This document shows, in pieces, positions 41,653 through 50,599 of a stretch of 64,000 nt of DNA. Within the stretch, counting starts at the first letter, position 1; each line of letters begins with the position of its first letter. The position numbers and the translations under genes were made by a program. The DNA lies in assembly GCA_020849105.1 (NCBI GenBank), contig JADLGW010000058.1, forward strand, positions 1 through 64,000, given 5' to 3'. Under the pieces are notes generated by a model, which was given only the letters and a program-made list of their open reading frames with translations, was not told where the DNA came from and did no database searches. The DNA is from Phycisphaerales bacterium (GTDB taxonomy: Bacteria > Planctomycetota > Phycisphaerae > Phycisphaerales > UBA1924).

Positions 41653-43545
41653 TTACGCGCCGGCCCGCTCACGGTCCTTCGACTGACGCTCGGCCTTCTT
41701 CCGCATCGATTCTTCGAGGATCTTCTTGCGGATCCGGATGGACTTGGGCGTGAGTTCGACCAGTTCGTCCTCCTCCACGTACTCCAGGGCTTCCTCCAGC
41801 GAGATCCGGCGCGGGGCCTTGAGGGTGACGGTGGCCTCCTTGGTCGACGAGCGGATGTTGGTCAGGTGCTTCAGGCGGGTGATGTTGACCGTCAGGTCGT
41901 TGTCGCGGTTGTGCTCGCCCACCACCTGCCCGGCGTAGACCTTCTCCGTCGGCACCACGAACAGCACGCCGCGGTCCGCAAGGCCCTCGGCGGCGAACCC
42001 GGTGACGGCCCCGGTCTCCGTGGCGACCAGGACCCCCTGCTGGCGGCGGATCGGATCACTGGTGATGGGGCGGTACTCCAGGAACGTGTGGTGCATGATC
42101 GCTTCGCCCTGCGTCGCCGTCAGCATGCGTCCGCGCAGGCCGATGAGCGAGCGCGCGGGGATCTCGTACTCGACGTGCGTGTTCTTGTCGCCGCGGGCCT
42201 CCATCTTCTTCAGTTCGCCGCGGCGCGAGCCCACGAGTTCCATGACGCGCCCGACCTGGCCGTTGGGGATGTCCACGCCCAGGGTTTCCACGGGCTCGCA
42301 GTCCACGCCGTTCACCCGGCGGATGATGACCTCCGGCTTGCCGATCGAGAGTTCGAACCCCTCGCGGCGCATCGTCTCCAGCAGGATGCCCAGGTGCAGC
42401 ACGCCGCGCCCGCTCACCATGAACTCCTCGCTGGTGCGCCCGGGCTCGACACGCAGCGCGACGTTCTTCTCCAGTTCGCGGGCCAGGCGGTCGCGGATCT
42501 GGCGGCTCGTGACGTACGTCCCCTCCTGCCCCGCAAAGGGCGAATCGTTGATGCGGAACAGCATCGTCATCGTCGGTTCATCGACGGAGACGGGCGGGAG
42601 CGCCACGGGCGCGGCGGGGTCGCACACCGTGTCGCCGATCTCGACCGACTCCAGCCCGACGATCGCGCACAGGTCGCCCGCGGCCACCTGCTCCACCGGC
42701 ACGCGCTTCAGCCCCTGGAACTGGAGGAGTTGCCCGACCCTCAGGGTGTGTCGGCTGCCGTCGCGACGCAGGGTCACGACCTGCTGGCCCGCGCGGATGG
42801 TGCCCGCGAACACCCGCCCGATCCCGATGCGCCCGACGTAGTCGTTGTAGTCCAGCGTCGTCACCAGCGCCTGCAGAGGCGCCGCCGGGTCGTCCCTCGG
42901 CGCCGGGACCTCCTTGACGATGGTCTCGAACACGGCGCGCAGGTCGCCGCTGGTCGGGATGGGCTGGTTGTCGTGCAGTTCTGTGACGGCCCAGCCGCCG
43001 CGCCCCGACGCGAAGATGGTCTTGAACTCGAGCGCGTGGTCGTCGGCCCCGAGTTCAAAGAGCAACTCGAAGACCTCGACGACGACCTGGTGCGGCCGCG
43101 CGTTCTCCCGGTCGCACTTGTTGACGACGACGATGGGTTTCAGCCCGTTCTCCAGCGCCTTGCGCAGGACGAACTTGGTCTGCGGCATCGGCCCGTCGAG
43201 CGCATCCACCAGCAGCAGACAGCCGTCGGCCATCCGCAGCACCCGCTCCACCTCGCCGCCGAAGTCCGCGTGGCCCGGGGTGTCGATGATGTTGATGCGG
43301 TAGTCGCACCCGTCGGCCGCGTGGTAGTTCACCGCGCAGTTCTTGGACAGGATCGTGATCCCCCGCTCGCGCTCCAGCGGGTTGCTGTCCATGATCAGGT
43401 CGTGCTGGCCGCCGGCGAGCTTTTCCAGTTCTCCCGCACGGAACATCCCCGACTGCATCAGCAGTTTGTCGACCAGCGTCGTCTTGCCATGGTCGACGTG
43501 GGCGATGATCGCCACGTTACGGATGTTGGAACTGTCGTGGCTCAT
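41653..43545 (-). CDS. typA: translational GTPase TypA/BipA
   Basis: 630 aa, full length. Ribosome-associated GTPase needed for assembly of the large subunit and growth in stress or cold. G1 in [15 protein letters not shown] (about 14-28), G3 [12 protein letters not shown], and G4 VVNKCDREN; then EF-Tu-like domain 2, EF-G-like domains and the C-terminal TypA domain ([20 protein letters not shown] through [19 protein letters not shown]). A TAAACT lies 94 bases upstream at 43639-43644; no Shine-Dalgarno is visible. It is convergent with the copper-storage gene. Confidence 0.97.
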   Translation of the reverse strand: MSHDSSNIRNVAIIAHVDHGKTTLVDKLLMQSGMFRAGELEKLAGGQHDLIMDSNPLERERGITILSKNCAVNYHAADGCDYRINIIDTPGHADFGGEVERVLRMADGCLLLVDALDGPMPQTKFVLRKALENGLKPIVVVNKCDRENARPHQVVVEVFELLFELGADDHALEFKTIFASGRGGWAVTELHDNQPIPTSGDLRAVFETIVKEVPAPRDDPAAPLQALVTTLDYNDYVGRIGIGRVFAGTIRAGQQVVTLRRDGSRHTLRVGQLLQFQGLKRVPVEQVAAGDLCAIVGLESVEIGDTVCDPAAPVALPPVSVDEPTMTMLFRINDSPFAGQEGTYVTSRQIRDRLARELEKNVALRVEPGRTSEEFMVSGRGVLHLGILLETMRREGFELSIGKPEVIIRRVNGVDCEPVETLGVDIPNGQVGRVMELVGSRRGELKKMEARGDKNTHVEYEIPARSLIGLRGRMLTATQGEAIMHHTFLEYRPITSDPIRRQQGVLVATETGAVTGFAAEGLADRGVLFVVPTEKVYAGQVVGEHNRDNDLTVNITRLKHLTNIRSSTKEATVTLKAPRRISLEEALEYVEEDELVELTPKSIRIRKKILEESMRKKAERQSKDRERAGA

Positions 43546-43880
43546 GCGTGACGGGTCCGTGGCCCCGAAGCGGCGGCCCGGGCGTCCGGGCGGCCCCGCG
43601 GCGGCCCGATTCGCTCGGGATGGACGGGCCCGGCTGCAAGTTTAGGTCGGTGCGGACCGGTTATCCGGCACATGCCGGATTCCCCGGACTGCCCCGGCGT
43701 CACAGGGCGCGCCGGTGAGCGGCCGGAGCGGGGTGCGCGGGTTGGCTTGTCACCGGCGCGTGGCATGTTTGGCTCGCAACCCCGGGGCCGCCCCCGGGGG
43801 AGCGGATTCGCACCCGGACACGGAGATTGGGAGTGCCGAGCGCCGCGCGACAGCCGCGCGCCCGTTCGGGAGAGGGACAT

Positions 43881-44540
43881 ATGAAGACCCGCGCCTTGCT
43901 CGTCGCCGCCTTCGCCGCGTCGGCCGCCCCCGCCGCCCTGGCCGGACTGATCCTGCAGACAGACTTCGAGACCGGGACCCCCGGGGCGCCCTGGACGAAC
44001 ACCGTGCAGATTCAGCAGGCGGCGCCGTTCACGCGGTACATGGGCCGGTACTCCATGACGGATGGGGTGTCGCTCGCATTCCCGCCGCCGGAGACGGGCG
44101 GGCTCCTGCCCGGGCAGTACTACCGGTACTCGGTCACGTTCGACCTGTACGCGATCGATTCATGGGACGGGGCGGGTGACGGCGGCCCCGAACTGGGCCC
44201 GGATCGGTTCATGGTCTCGGCCAACGGCCTGATGCTGATGAACGAGACGATCGCGACGAACATCCTGCCGCAGACCATGCGGGCCCCGGACGTGGGGCCG
44301 TCCAACATGGCGTACGGCGTGGGGAACGACGCCATCTATCGCAACATCGAACTGTCGTTTGACGGAGCGGCGACAGAGCAGATCGACCTGCGGTGGCACG
44401 GGCAGGTGATGCAGGGCATGGCGGACGAGAGTTGGGGCATCGACAACGTCCGCGTGACCTACGAAGTTGTGCCCGCGCCCGGGCCCATCGCCCTTCTGGC
44501 CCTCGGCGGCGCCCTGATGGTGCGGCGGAAACGGGCCTGA
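43881..44540 (+). CDS. secreted PEP-CTERM-like protein
   Basis: 219 aa from the ATG at 43881, with GGGAGAGGG ahead. A signal peptide (about 1-21, ending ALAG) is followed by a beta-sandwich-like region (LILQTDFETGTPGAPW, then YYRYSVTFDLYAIDSW, ending WGIDNVRVTYEV) resembling the LamG-like domains of the other exoproteins. The C-terminus VPAPGPIALLALGGALMVRR is a PEP-CTERM-like sorting signal in the VPAPG form, with a membrane helix and an Arg cluster. It is probably recognised by an exosortase. No exosortase gene is in the window. Confidence 0.8.
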   Translation: MKTRALLVAAFAASAAPAALAGLILQTDFETGTPGAPWTNTVQIQQAAPFTRYMGRYSMTDGVSLAFPPPETGGLLPGQYYRYSVTFDLYAIDSWDGAGDGGPELGPDRFMVSANGLMLMNETIATNILPQTMRAPDVGPSNMAYGVGNDAIYRNIELSFDGAATEQIDLRWHGQVMQGMADESWGIDNVRVTYEVVPAPGPIALLALGGALMVRRKRA

Positions 44541-44580
44541 CACGGGCCCGGCGCCCCTCCCCCGCATCCGCCGGATCGAC

Positions 44581-46206
44581 CTACCTCGCGGTGTTCATCC
44601 GAACCCGGACTTCGCCCTCGGCCCGGCCATCGGCGCGCAGCCACGAATCCCAACGGATCGATTCCACCCACCGTCCGCCCCGCAGCGCATCCGTCAGGGC
44701 CTCCGGCAGCCCCGGCGCGGACTCCAGCAGGGCCGGGCGCACCATCCCCACCGACAGGCGCTGCACCTGGAGCGGGTCGGGCATCTCGCGCGACAGCAGG
44801 TCGCGGACGCTCTCGCTGGGCGTGCAGGCCGCGGCGGCCTCACCGGACGAGAGCGAAAGAACCCACCACCCCGGCGCCCCATCATCCCCGCTCTTCACGC
44901 CCGCGAGCCGCTGAAACGACGGACGCGAACGCGCGAACGCCCACGTCAGCATCGGATGGGGTGAGAAGCCCGCGGCCAGCGACCCCTTCGCGGGGAACAG
45001 GTCCACCGCGCGCACGGAGCGCTCCCGCAACCCCGTGTCGAACTCGACGGCCGTCGCGACCGGCGCGGAGCCCTGCCCGTTCAGGAACGGGACGAGTGAC
45101 GCCGAGAGCGTGTCCGCGGTCGGGATCAGCGCGGGCAGGTCGCGCGCCTCAATGGCGAGCGTGACCGCCAGGGAGGCCGACCCGGCGTCGCGGTGCGCGG
45201 CGGCCCGTACGGCACCGGACGCCAGCGCGGGCATCAGGGCCCGTGCTCCCGACTCGCGGACGACCAGCGCAACGCGCTCGCCCACCGCGGGCCCGGCGGG
45301 CAGTGAAACGCTCGGGACCCCCAGCCACCGGCCCAGTTCAGTGAGGGGCGGGGCACCCAGCACCCCCATCACCGCGACCATCCCATCCCGCTGGAGCCCC
45401 TCGAATGCCGCGGTGGACCACGGCGTGATCGGGCTCACCGCGCCGGCGTCGCCGAGCAATCGGCAGGTCCATCCGGCCCCGTCCGGGTCGAGCGTGGCCG
45501 AGAGTGTCACGGTGGACGTACGCGGCAGACCCCCGTCGAACGCGGGCGGCGCCGGCCGGCGGATCGTCACGGCGGCGTCGCCACCCTCCGCCTCCCCGCC
45601 GAACCTCGGCGCCGAGAGCGCGGGGATCAGTGCATCGAACAGGTCGCGGTCCCGTGCGGGCGCGAGCAGGATCACCGCGGGGTGCGGGCTGTCGTCGCGC
45701 CACCCGCCCCGGGCGATCGCCAGTTCGTACCGTCCGTGCTCGATCGCCAGCACTGTGTACCCGCCGACCGTGCCCCGGGGGGCGGGGCGCAGGGCGGAGA
45801 TGAGCCGCTTCTCGGCGTCGCTGGTCACCTCGCTCAGGAGGGCCCAGTGCGCCGCCCCCGCGGGGGTCAACCCGCGCAGAACGACCATCACACGCGATCC
45901 CAGGAGCGCGTCAAAGGCCTGCGGCGTCGACCATCCCAGTTCCGCGGCAAACTCGGACCACGCGACCGAAAGGTCACTCAGCCGGCCGGAATCCGCCGCC
46001 AGCGCCGCCAGGGCCCCGCCGGCGGGGCTGCTGCGCTGCCGGGCGCCTTCCCGCACGATGACGGTGACCTCAGTCCCGGATGGCCGGGCATCCGGCTGCG
46101 CCGGGGCCGGGCCGGCCGCGCCCAGCACGGGAATCAGGATCGCAGCGGCCCATCGCACGGCAGAGTCACCAATGCCCGCCCCGACGCGGGTCCTTCTGTA
46201 CGCCAC
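44581..46206 (-). CDS. exported protein of unknown function, third gene of the sigma operon
   Basis: 541 aa from a GTG, 12 bases after the anti-sigma-like gene. A signal peptide (about 15-37, AAAILIPVLGAAGPAPA) is followed by a long alpha-beta protein (FAAELGWSTPQAFDALLGSR, then VMVVLRGLTPAGAAHWALLS and GGYTVLAIEHGRYELAIARG). There is no membrane anchor after the signal. No family is recognised. Its position suggests it is a target or sensor for the ECF sigma factor two genes upstream; that is inference. Confidence 0.65.
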   Translation of the reverse strand: MAYRRTRVGAGIGDSAVRWAAAILIPVLGAAGPAPAQPDARPSGTEVTVIVREGARQRSSPAGGALAALAADSGRLSDLSVAWSEFAAELGWSTPQAFDALLGSRVMVVLRGLTPAGAAHWALLSEVTSDAEKRLISALRPAPRGTVGGYTVLAIEHGRYELAIARGGWRDDSPHPAVILLAPARDRDLFDALIPALSAPRFGGEAEGGDAAVTIRRPAPPAFDGGLPRTSTVTLSATLDPDGAGWTCRLLGDAGAVSPITPWSTAAFEGLQRDGMVAVMGVLGAPPLTELGRWLGVPSVSLPAGPAVGERVALVVRESGARALMPALASGAVRAAAHRDAGSASLAVTLAIEARDLPALIPTADTLSASLVPFLNGQGSAPVATAVEFDTGLRERSVRAVDLFPAKGSLAAGFSPHPMLTWAFARSRPSFQRLAGVKSGDDGAPGWWVLSLSSGEAAAACTPSESVRDLLSREMPDPLQVQRLSVGMVRPALLESAPGLPEALTDALRGGRWVESIRWDSWLRADGRAEGEVRVRMNTAR

Positions 46207-46218
46207 AACAATTTCGGC

Positions 46219-47061
46219 CTAAGGCTTCACAGACTTGGGCTTCGCAATCTCGACCAGGAGCGGGTCCACCGCGGGCCAGAGCGGATTCGCGGACGGATCC
46301 GTTGCATTCGGGAACATCGACAGGCTGTCCTCCAGCGTGCGGCCCGGGCCGCCCGCCCAGATCCACGCGCTCGTCGTCGGACGCGGCAGGGCGCTCATCG
46401 GCGAGCACGTCAGGAAGAAGCGGTCCGCCCCGAGCCCCGCCGCCGACTCGGCCCCGCGCGTCAGCCGCAGGCCGGACTCCGGCTCGTCCGCGGACAGCAC
46501 CCGGATGCTGGTGAGCGGCCCGGTGGAGAGCGTCGGCGGCGCCGGACGCGACACCCCGCGGATCGCCAGGTCGCCGAACCGGGCCAGCGGGACCGCCTCG
46601 GCCCGGACGGTCCTGAGCGCGCCGGCAAGGTCTCGGACGCTCTCGCTCGCGCCCTCCTTGCCCGAATCCAGAAGCCTCGTCACGGGGCGCGGGGCCGATG
46701 TGAGTTCGACCGCCTCCGGCGCGTACCGCTGGATCGCGAAGATACCGGCCAGCCCCAGCAGCAGGCTCGCGGCCACAAGCATCCGGCCCCCTGTCACCAT
46801 GGAGCGAAGCCGCGCCGGCAGGAACGCACGGCGCCGTTCGATGCGGGACATGATCCGGTTGGTCAGGTCCGGGCAGTCCACCGGGCCGCGGAGCATCGAG
46901 AGCGCCCGCTGTGTCCTTGCGACCTGCTCGCACTGCCGAAGGTCCCTGCGGAGCGACGCGAAGAACCGCTCCCGCGACCCTTCCTCCAGCGAACGGTCGA
47001 AGAACGCGTCCACCACCTCGTCGGGGTTCGGGGGGCGCGGGTTGTCATGTGTCCCGGCCAT
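46219..47061 (-). CDS. anti-sigma-like single-pass membrane protein
   Basis: 280 aa, starting two bases after the ECF sigma stop. Cytoplasmic N-terminus (about 1-90) with helices EVVDAFFDRSLEEGSRERFF and QVARTQRALSMLRGP, a single membrane helix (about 95-113, MLVAASLLLGLAGIFAI) and a 165-residue outside part. Topology and operon position fit an anti-sigma factor that holds the sigma at the membrane. The HxxxCxxC zinc motif of the common anti-sigma domain is not visible, so the assignment rests on context. Confidence 0.7.
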   Translation of the reverse strand: MAGTHDNPRPPNPDEVVDAFFDRSLEEGSRERFFASLRRDLRQCEQVARTQRALSMLRGPVDCPDLTNRIMSRIERRRAFLPARLRSMVTGGRMLVAASLLLGLAGIFAIQRYAPEAVELTSAPRPVTRLLDSGKEGASESVRDLAGALRTVRAEAVPLARFGDLAIRGVSRPAPPTLSTGPLTSIRVLSADEPESGLRLTRGAESAAGLGADRFFLTCSPMSALPRPTTSAWIWAGGPGRTLEDSLSMFPNATDPSANPLWPAVDPLLVEIAKPKSVKP

Positions 47062-47063
47062 CG

Positions 47064-47648
47064 CTACTCCAGCGCCTCCTCGATCACCGTCGCCCGTTCC
47101 TCGCAGGATTCCAGCAACTCGCGCAGGCGGCGGCGCCCGCGGTGCAGGTGGCTCTTCACCGTGCCCTCGGGCATGTCCATGTGCTGCGCGATCACGGAAA
47201 TGGGCCAGTCCAGCTGGTGGAACAGCACCACCACCTCACGCTGGTCCTCCGGCAGCCCCAGCAGTGCCTCCTGGAGGGCGTCACGCAGGTTGCCGGCCTC
47301 CTCGGCGGCCGCGGCCGGTGCGAGCGGGTTGCCCGTCACGCTGCGGGCCGCCCCCACGAGGTCGGTGCTGTAGGTGGGTTTGTGCCGCTGCGCCGCGTTC
47401 ACATAGAGCCGCTTGGCGATCGTGAAGATCCACGTCGAGAACCGGAACCGGGTGTCGAAGCGATCCAGGTGCGTCAGGGCCCGGACGAATGCCTCCTGCA
47501 CGATGTCCTCGGCCACCTCCGGGCGGCCCGAGATGCGGAGGATGTAGGCGTACAGGGACTGCTGGTGGCACTTGATGAACGCGGCCGCGGCGGCGCGGTC
47601 GCCGGCGGTCGCCAGTTCGATCAGGTGGACTTCTTCCGCTCTGGTCAT
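47064..47648 (-). CDS. ECF sigma-70 factor
   Basis: 194 aa from the ATG at 47648; the open frame beyond is not coding. Region 2 (about 25-95: YAYILRISGRPEVAEDIVQE, AFVRALTHLDRF, FSTWIFTIAKRLYVN) and region 4 (about 130-185: LPEDQREVVVLFHQLDWPIS and DMPEGTVKSHLHRGRRRLRE) are separated by a short linker; region 3 is missing, as in extracytoplasmic-function factors. It is followed directly by the membrane protein and an exported protein, the usual stress-sensing arrangement. A TATATT -10 lies 18 bases upstream. Confidence 0.94.
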   Translation of the reverse strand: MTRAEEVHLIELATAGDRAAAAAFIKCHQQSLYAYILRISGRPEVAEDIVQEAFVRALTHLDRFDTRFRFSTWIFTIAKRLYVNAAQRHKPTYSTDLVGAARSVTGNPLAPAAAAEEAGNLRDALQEALLGLPEDQREVVVLFHQLDWPISVIAQHMDMPEGTVKSHLHRGRRRLRELLESCEERATVIEEALE

Positions 47649-47666
47649 GTGCGTTCCCTGCCTCTG

Positions 47667-47672
47667 AATATA
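47667..47672 (-). promoter_or_regulatory. -10 TATATT of the ECF sigma operon
   Basis: TATATT on the minus strand, 18 bases before the ATG, with AGGCAGGGA between. No clear -35. The region 47673-47823 is unusually AT-rich for the window but shows no gene. Confidence 0.5.
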
Positions 47673-47823
47673 CCGCGGACCCGCCGGACGGTTGATCTTT
47701 CCGCTGGGGGCCTCCACCCCAACTGACCTCGGTGATTCTGTTCGCACGGAAACAAGGCGGGCTTCCAGATACCTCCCATCCCCACAAATACCGACATCCA
47801 AACAAACTCCTCCATGACCAACG

Positions 47824-47847
47824 AAAAAGGGGGCCGGATAGGCCCCC
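47824..47847 (-). terminator. intrinsic terminator after the B12-binding-like gene
   Basis: GGGGGCC (47829-47835) pairs with GGCCCCC (47841-47847) around a 5-base loop. The minus-strand transcript ends with five U's (47824-47828). Confidence 0.85.
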
Positions 47848-47874
47848 TGGGTCATCTCCAAGTCTCCCCAACCT

Positions 47875-48585
47875 TTACGCGGCCTCGCGCTGCGACTTCC
47901 GCTTGCGTCCGACAGTCCGCTGGGAGAGTTGCCCCCGCTGGGCCGGGCACCGGATGAGCGTCTGCACCAGTTCGATCGGCGTCGACGCGGAGAGGTCCGC
48001 CCCGATCTCTTCCGCCAGGCCGTCCGCCCGGTTGAACACGCCGCCACCGACCACGATCTGCAGGTTCGGGCAGGCCCCGATCTCGTGCAGTGTGTCGATC
48101 AGTTGGCGGATCTGCGGCAGGTCGTTGGCCCCGGACGCAAAGAGCAGAAGGACGTGCGGCTGCTGCTCCTGCACCTGGGCCATGATCTCGTCGCTTGCGA
48201 TGCCGCCGCCCGCGAAGTTCACGTCGTACCCGGCCTGTTCCAGCAGGTCCACCGCCATCTGCGCCCCGAGTTCATCGGAGTCCCGCGGCCCGCAGAGCGC
48301 AAAGACCCGCCGCCCCCGGGGGGCGTGCCGCTCCAGGCGCGCGGCGTTCTGATCGACCAGCACGCGCAGCAGCCGGGTGGCCATGTGGTGGCTGAGTTTG
48401 GAGAGTTGGTCGGCGCGGTAGAGCCGCTCGATCAGTTCGTAGGCGGGCCAGAACAGGCCGCTAACCATCTGCTCCGCCGTGCCGCCCGCACCGATCGTTT
48501 CGGCGACCACGGTGCGGGCCGCGGGCCGGTCGCCGCCGATCAGCGTCTCGAACAACCGTTCAACCAGGACGTCTTGCTCGGTCAT
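47875..48585 (-). CDS. B12-binding-like protein without the conserved His
   Basis: 236 aa. An N-terminal helical bundle like the cap domain of corrinoid sensors (LFWPAYELIERLYRADQLSK, then LSHHMATRLLRVLVDQ, about 40-82) is followed by a Rossmann B12-binding fold (VFALCGPRDSDELGAQMAVD, then GYDVNFAGGGIASDEI, VLLLFASG and IVVGGGVF). The DxHxxG or ERHxLG motif that supplies the cobalt-ligating His in CarH-type proteins reads DSDELG here. There is no DNA-binding domain. It could be a cobalamin-independent sensor or partner protein. It ends at the terminator and follows ubiE. Confidence 0.75.
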   Translation of the reverse strand: MTEQDVLVERLFETLIGGDRPAARTVVAETIGAGGTAEQMVSGLFWPAYELIERLYRADQLSKLSHHMATRLLRVLVDQNAARLERHAPRGRRVFALCGPRDSDELGAQMAVDLLEQAGYDVNFAGGGIASDEIMAQVQEQQPHVLLLFASGANDLPQIRQLIDTLHEIGACPNLQIVVGGGVFNRADGLAEEIGADLSASTPIELVQTLIRCPAQRGQLSQRTVGRKRKSQREAA

Positions 48586-48793
48586 GTGGAGGCTTCCATA
48601 AGGTGCGGAGGACGACTCCGAGCCGGCCCGCCGCGGGAACTGGAGGTTTCCGAGCCCGGTCTCCGCCTGGCCGAGCGTCCCACCACGCTCGCCCGGTCTA
48701 TCGATGAGTGCCAGACGGCCCCATGAAATCCACGGGCGGGGTTCCGATCGCAGGTCCTATAGGGCCGTTCGGTCCCATAAGAACCGCTTCTGG

Positions 48794-49579
48794 CTACGCC
48801 GGCTTCACCGCCCGATAACACGCGCAAACTCCAAGGGTCAGGGCGGTCGCCGTCACCTCGCGGAGTCCGCACCCGCGGATCAACCCGCACAGTTGGTCCC
48901 CCGTCATGAATGTCCCGACCGAACGCGGCAGGTACCGGTACGCCCCGCTGCGATCCCCGGCGATCAGCGTCGCCGTCCGCGGCATCAGCCAGCCGCTGTA
49001 CCAGCCGTTCACCGCGCGGACCAGGGCATTGCGCGGGCGGGCGAACTCGAGGATCACGAGCCGCCCGCACGGCTTCAGCACCCTCGCGAACTCCGCCACC
49101 GCCCTCGCCGGGTCCGCCACGTTCCGCAGGCCGAAGGCGATGGACACCACGTTCACGCTGGCGTCCGCCACGGGCAGGTCCGTCGCGTCACCCTCCATGT
49201 ATGTGATCCGGCCACACTCCCGCGCCGGGAGGCGCGCCCGCTTGGCTGTCGCCAGGTCGAGCATCGCCCGGGTGAAATCGATCCCCACCACGGCCCCGGC
49301 GCCGGTCTTCGCGAACGCCTGTGTCAGGTCGCCCGTGCCGCACGCGACATCCAGAACCAGGTCGCCGTCGCGCACGCCCGCCTGCCGCACCGCGAATCGC
49401 CGCCACGCCTGGTCCCGACCGAACGAGTGAACCCGGTTGTTCAGGTCGTACCTGTGGGCGATGGCCGCGAACATGTCGCGCACCTTGCCCGCCTTGTCGG
49501 CGTCACGGTGGGGGTCCGCAAGGCTCGAATCGTCCCAGACTGCGACGGTGGGGATACTGTTTCCGGACGGGGTGGTCAC
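48794..49579 (-). CDS. ubiE: UbiE/MenG-type C-methyltransferase
   Basis: 261 aa from the GTG at 49579, with TACGAT exactly 6 bases ahead; the frame is open 8 codons further to a TTG. Class I SAM methyltransferase that methylates the quinone ring in menaquinone or ubiquinone synthesis. Motif I is LVLDVACGTGDLT (about 75-87), followed by GIDFTRAML, EGDATDLP, and the UbiE signature FGLRNVADPARAVAEFARVL. RYDLNNRVHSFGRDQAWRR at the start matches the family. It is followed at distance by the B12-binding-like gene. Confidence 0.93.
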   Translation of the reverse strand: MTTPSGNSIPTVAVWDDSSLADPHRDADKAGKVRDMFAAIAHRYDLNNRVHSFGRDQAWRRFAVRQAGVRDGDLVLDVACGTGDLTQAFAKTGAGAVVGIDFTRAMLDLATAKRARLPARECGRITYMEGDATDLPVADASVNVVSIAFGLRNVADPARAVAEFARVLKPCGRLVILEFARPRNALVRAVNGWYSGWLMPRTATLIAGDRSGAYRYLPRSVGTFMTGDQLCGLIRGCGLREVTATALTLGVCACYRAVKPA

Positions 49580-49585
49580 AAAGGG

Positions 49586-49591
49586 ATCGTA
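49586..49591 (-). promoter_or_regulatory. -10 TACGAT, 6 bases before the GTG (leaderless)
   Basis: TACGAT, CCCTTT, GTG of ubiE on the minus strand. Confidence 0.55.
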
Positions 49592-49620
49592 AGCCGCCGT
49601 CAATTAGGGGGACGCCGCAC

Positions 49621-50598
49621 ATGCGACCGCTGCTGATCGTCGCGATCATGGGGGCCGCGCTCGCGACCCAATCCGGGTGCGAGACCAACGCCGCCACCGG
49701 CAAGAGCGTCCTGTCGCTGATCTCGCGGGATGAAGAGATCAAGATGGGGGCCGAGGCGCAGCCCCAGTTCACCCAGGAGTTCGGGGGGAAGGTTCCCAGC
49801 CCGGCCCTCCAGCAGTACGTCACCCGCGTCGGCAGTTCGATGACCCCGTTCACGGAAGGGGACAACCCGTCCCTCCCGTGGGAGTTCACGCTCCTCAACA
49901 GCGACGTGGTCAACGCGTTCGCGTTGCCCGGCGGCAAGGTGTTCTTTACCCGCGGCCTGGCCAAGGAACTGACGAGCGAGGCCCAGATGGCCGGCGTCCT
50001 CGGGCACGAGATCGGCCATGTCACCGCACGCCACGCCAGCCAGCGCATCTCCACCCAGACACTGTTCAACGCCGGGCTGGGCGTCGCGGCCGTGGTCGTG
50101 GACGCCAGCGGGAATGACAAGGCCAGGCAGGTCGGTGGCTACGGCATCCCGGCCCTGGCCGTCGGCGGAAACCTCGTCATGCTCAAGTTCGGGCGGGATG
50201 AGGAGTCTGAGGCCGACTCCCTCGGCATGCGCTACATGTCGAAGGCGGGCTACGACCCGCGCGCCCAGTTGGAAGTGATGGAGATCCTCAAGCGCGTCTC
50301 CGGCGGCGGCGGCGGGATCGAGTTCCTGGCGACCCACCCGCTCCCCGACACGCGCATCGAGCGAGTGCAGCGCGAACTGAACCAGGAGTACGCGTACACC
50401 CGCAACAACCCGAAGTACCAGGAGTTCGCCGAACGCTACAAGAAGGACTTCCTGAGCGTCCTTGCCAAACTGCCGCCGCCCCCGGCTCCCCCGCCCCAGC
50501 CGCAGGGCATGCTGGACCTTGACCATCCCGAGGCCTGGTGCGCCGTATGCATGCAGGACGTGCGGGCGAAGGGGCGCCTGGCCGCGGCGGCGCCGTAG
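49621..50598 (+). CDS. M48-family zinc metalloprotease, lipoprotein
   Basis: 325 aa. The ATG has GGGGGACGCC ahead; the longer open frame overlaps ubiE and is not used. The lipobox ATQSGC (Cys about residue 20) predicts an envelope lipoprotein. Catalytic HEIGH motif in GVLGHEIGHVTARHA (about 126-140), third zinc ligand in ESEADSLGMRYM, C-terminal THPLPDTRIERV. This is the BepA/LoiP-like group that degrades misfolded envelope proteins. The last 35 residues are Pro-rich and contain CAVC. It is convergent with the dipeptidase gene. Confidence 0.93.
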   Translation: MRPLLIVAIMGAALATQSGCETNAATGKSVLSLISRDEEIKMGAEAQPQFTQEFGGKVPSPALQQYVTRVGSSMTPFTEGDNPSLPWEFTLLNSDVVNAFALPGGKVFFTRGLAKELTSEAQMAGVLGHEIGHVTARHASQRISTQTLFNAGLGVAAVVVDASGNDKARQVGGYGIPALAVGGNLVMLKFGRDEESEADSLGMRYMSKAGYDPRAQLEVMEILKRVSGGGGGIEFLATHPLPDTRIERVQRELNQEYAYTRNNPKYQEFAERYKKDFLSVLAKLPPPPAPPPQPQGMLDLDHPEAWCAVCMQDVRAKGRLAAAAP

Positions 50599-50599
50599 C

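Noticed and set aside
41866..43551. 561-codon plus-strand frame opposite typA
   Set aside because: Antisense shadow of a full-length TypA; His/Arg/Gln-rich.
47700..47823. AT-richer stretch as a horizontally acquired segment
   Set aside because: Only about 120 bases, between a terminator and a promoter; ordinary for an intergenic region.
48600..48793. Cobalamin riboswitch upstream of the B12-binding-like gene
   Set aside because: No B12-box-like sequence or matching stems; only a short purine stretch before the start.
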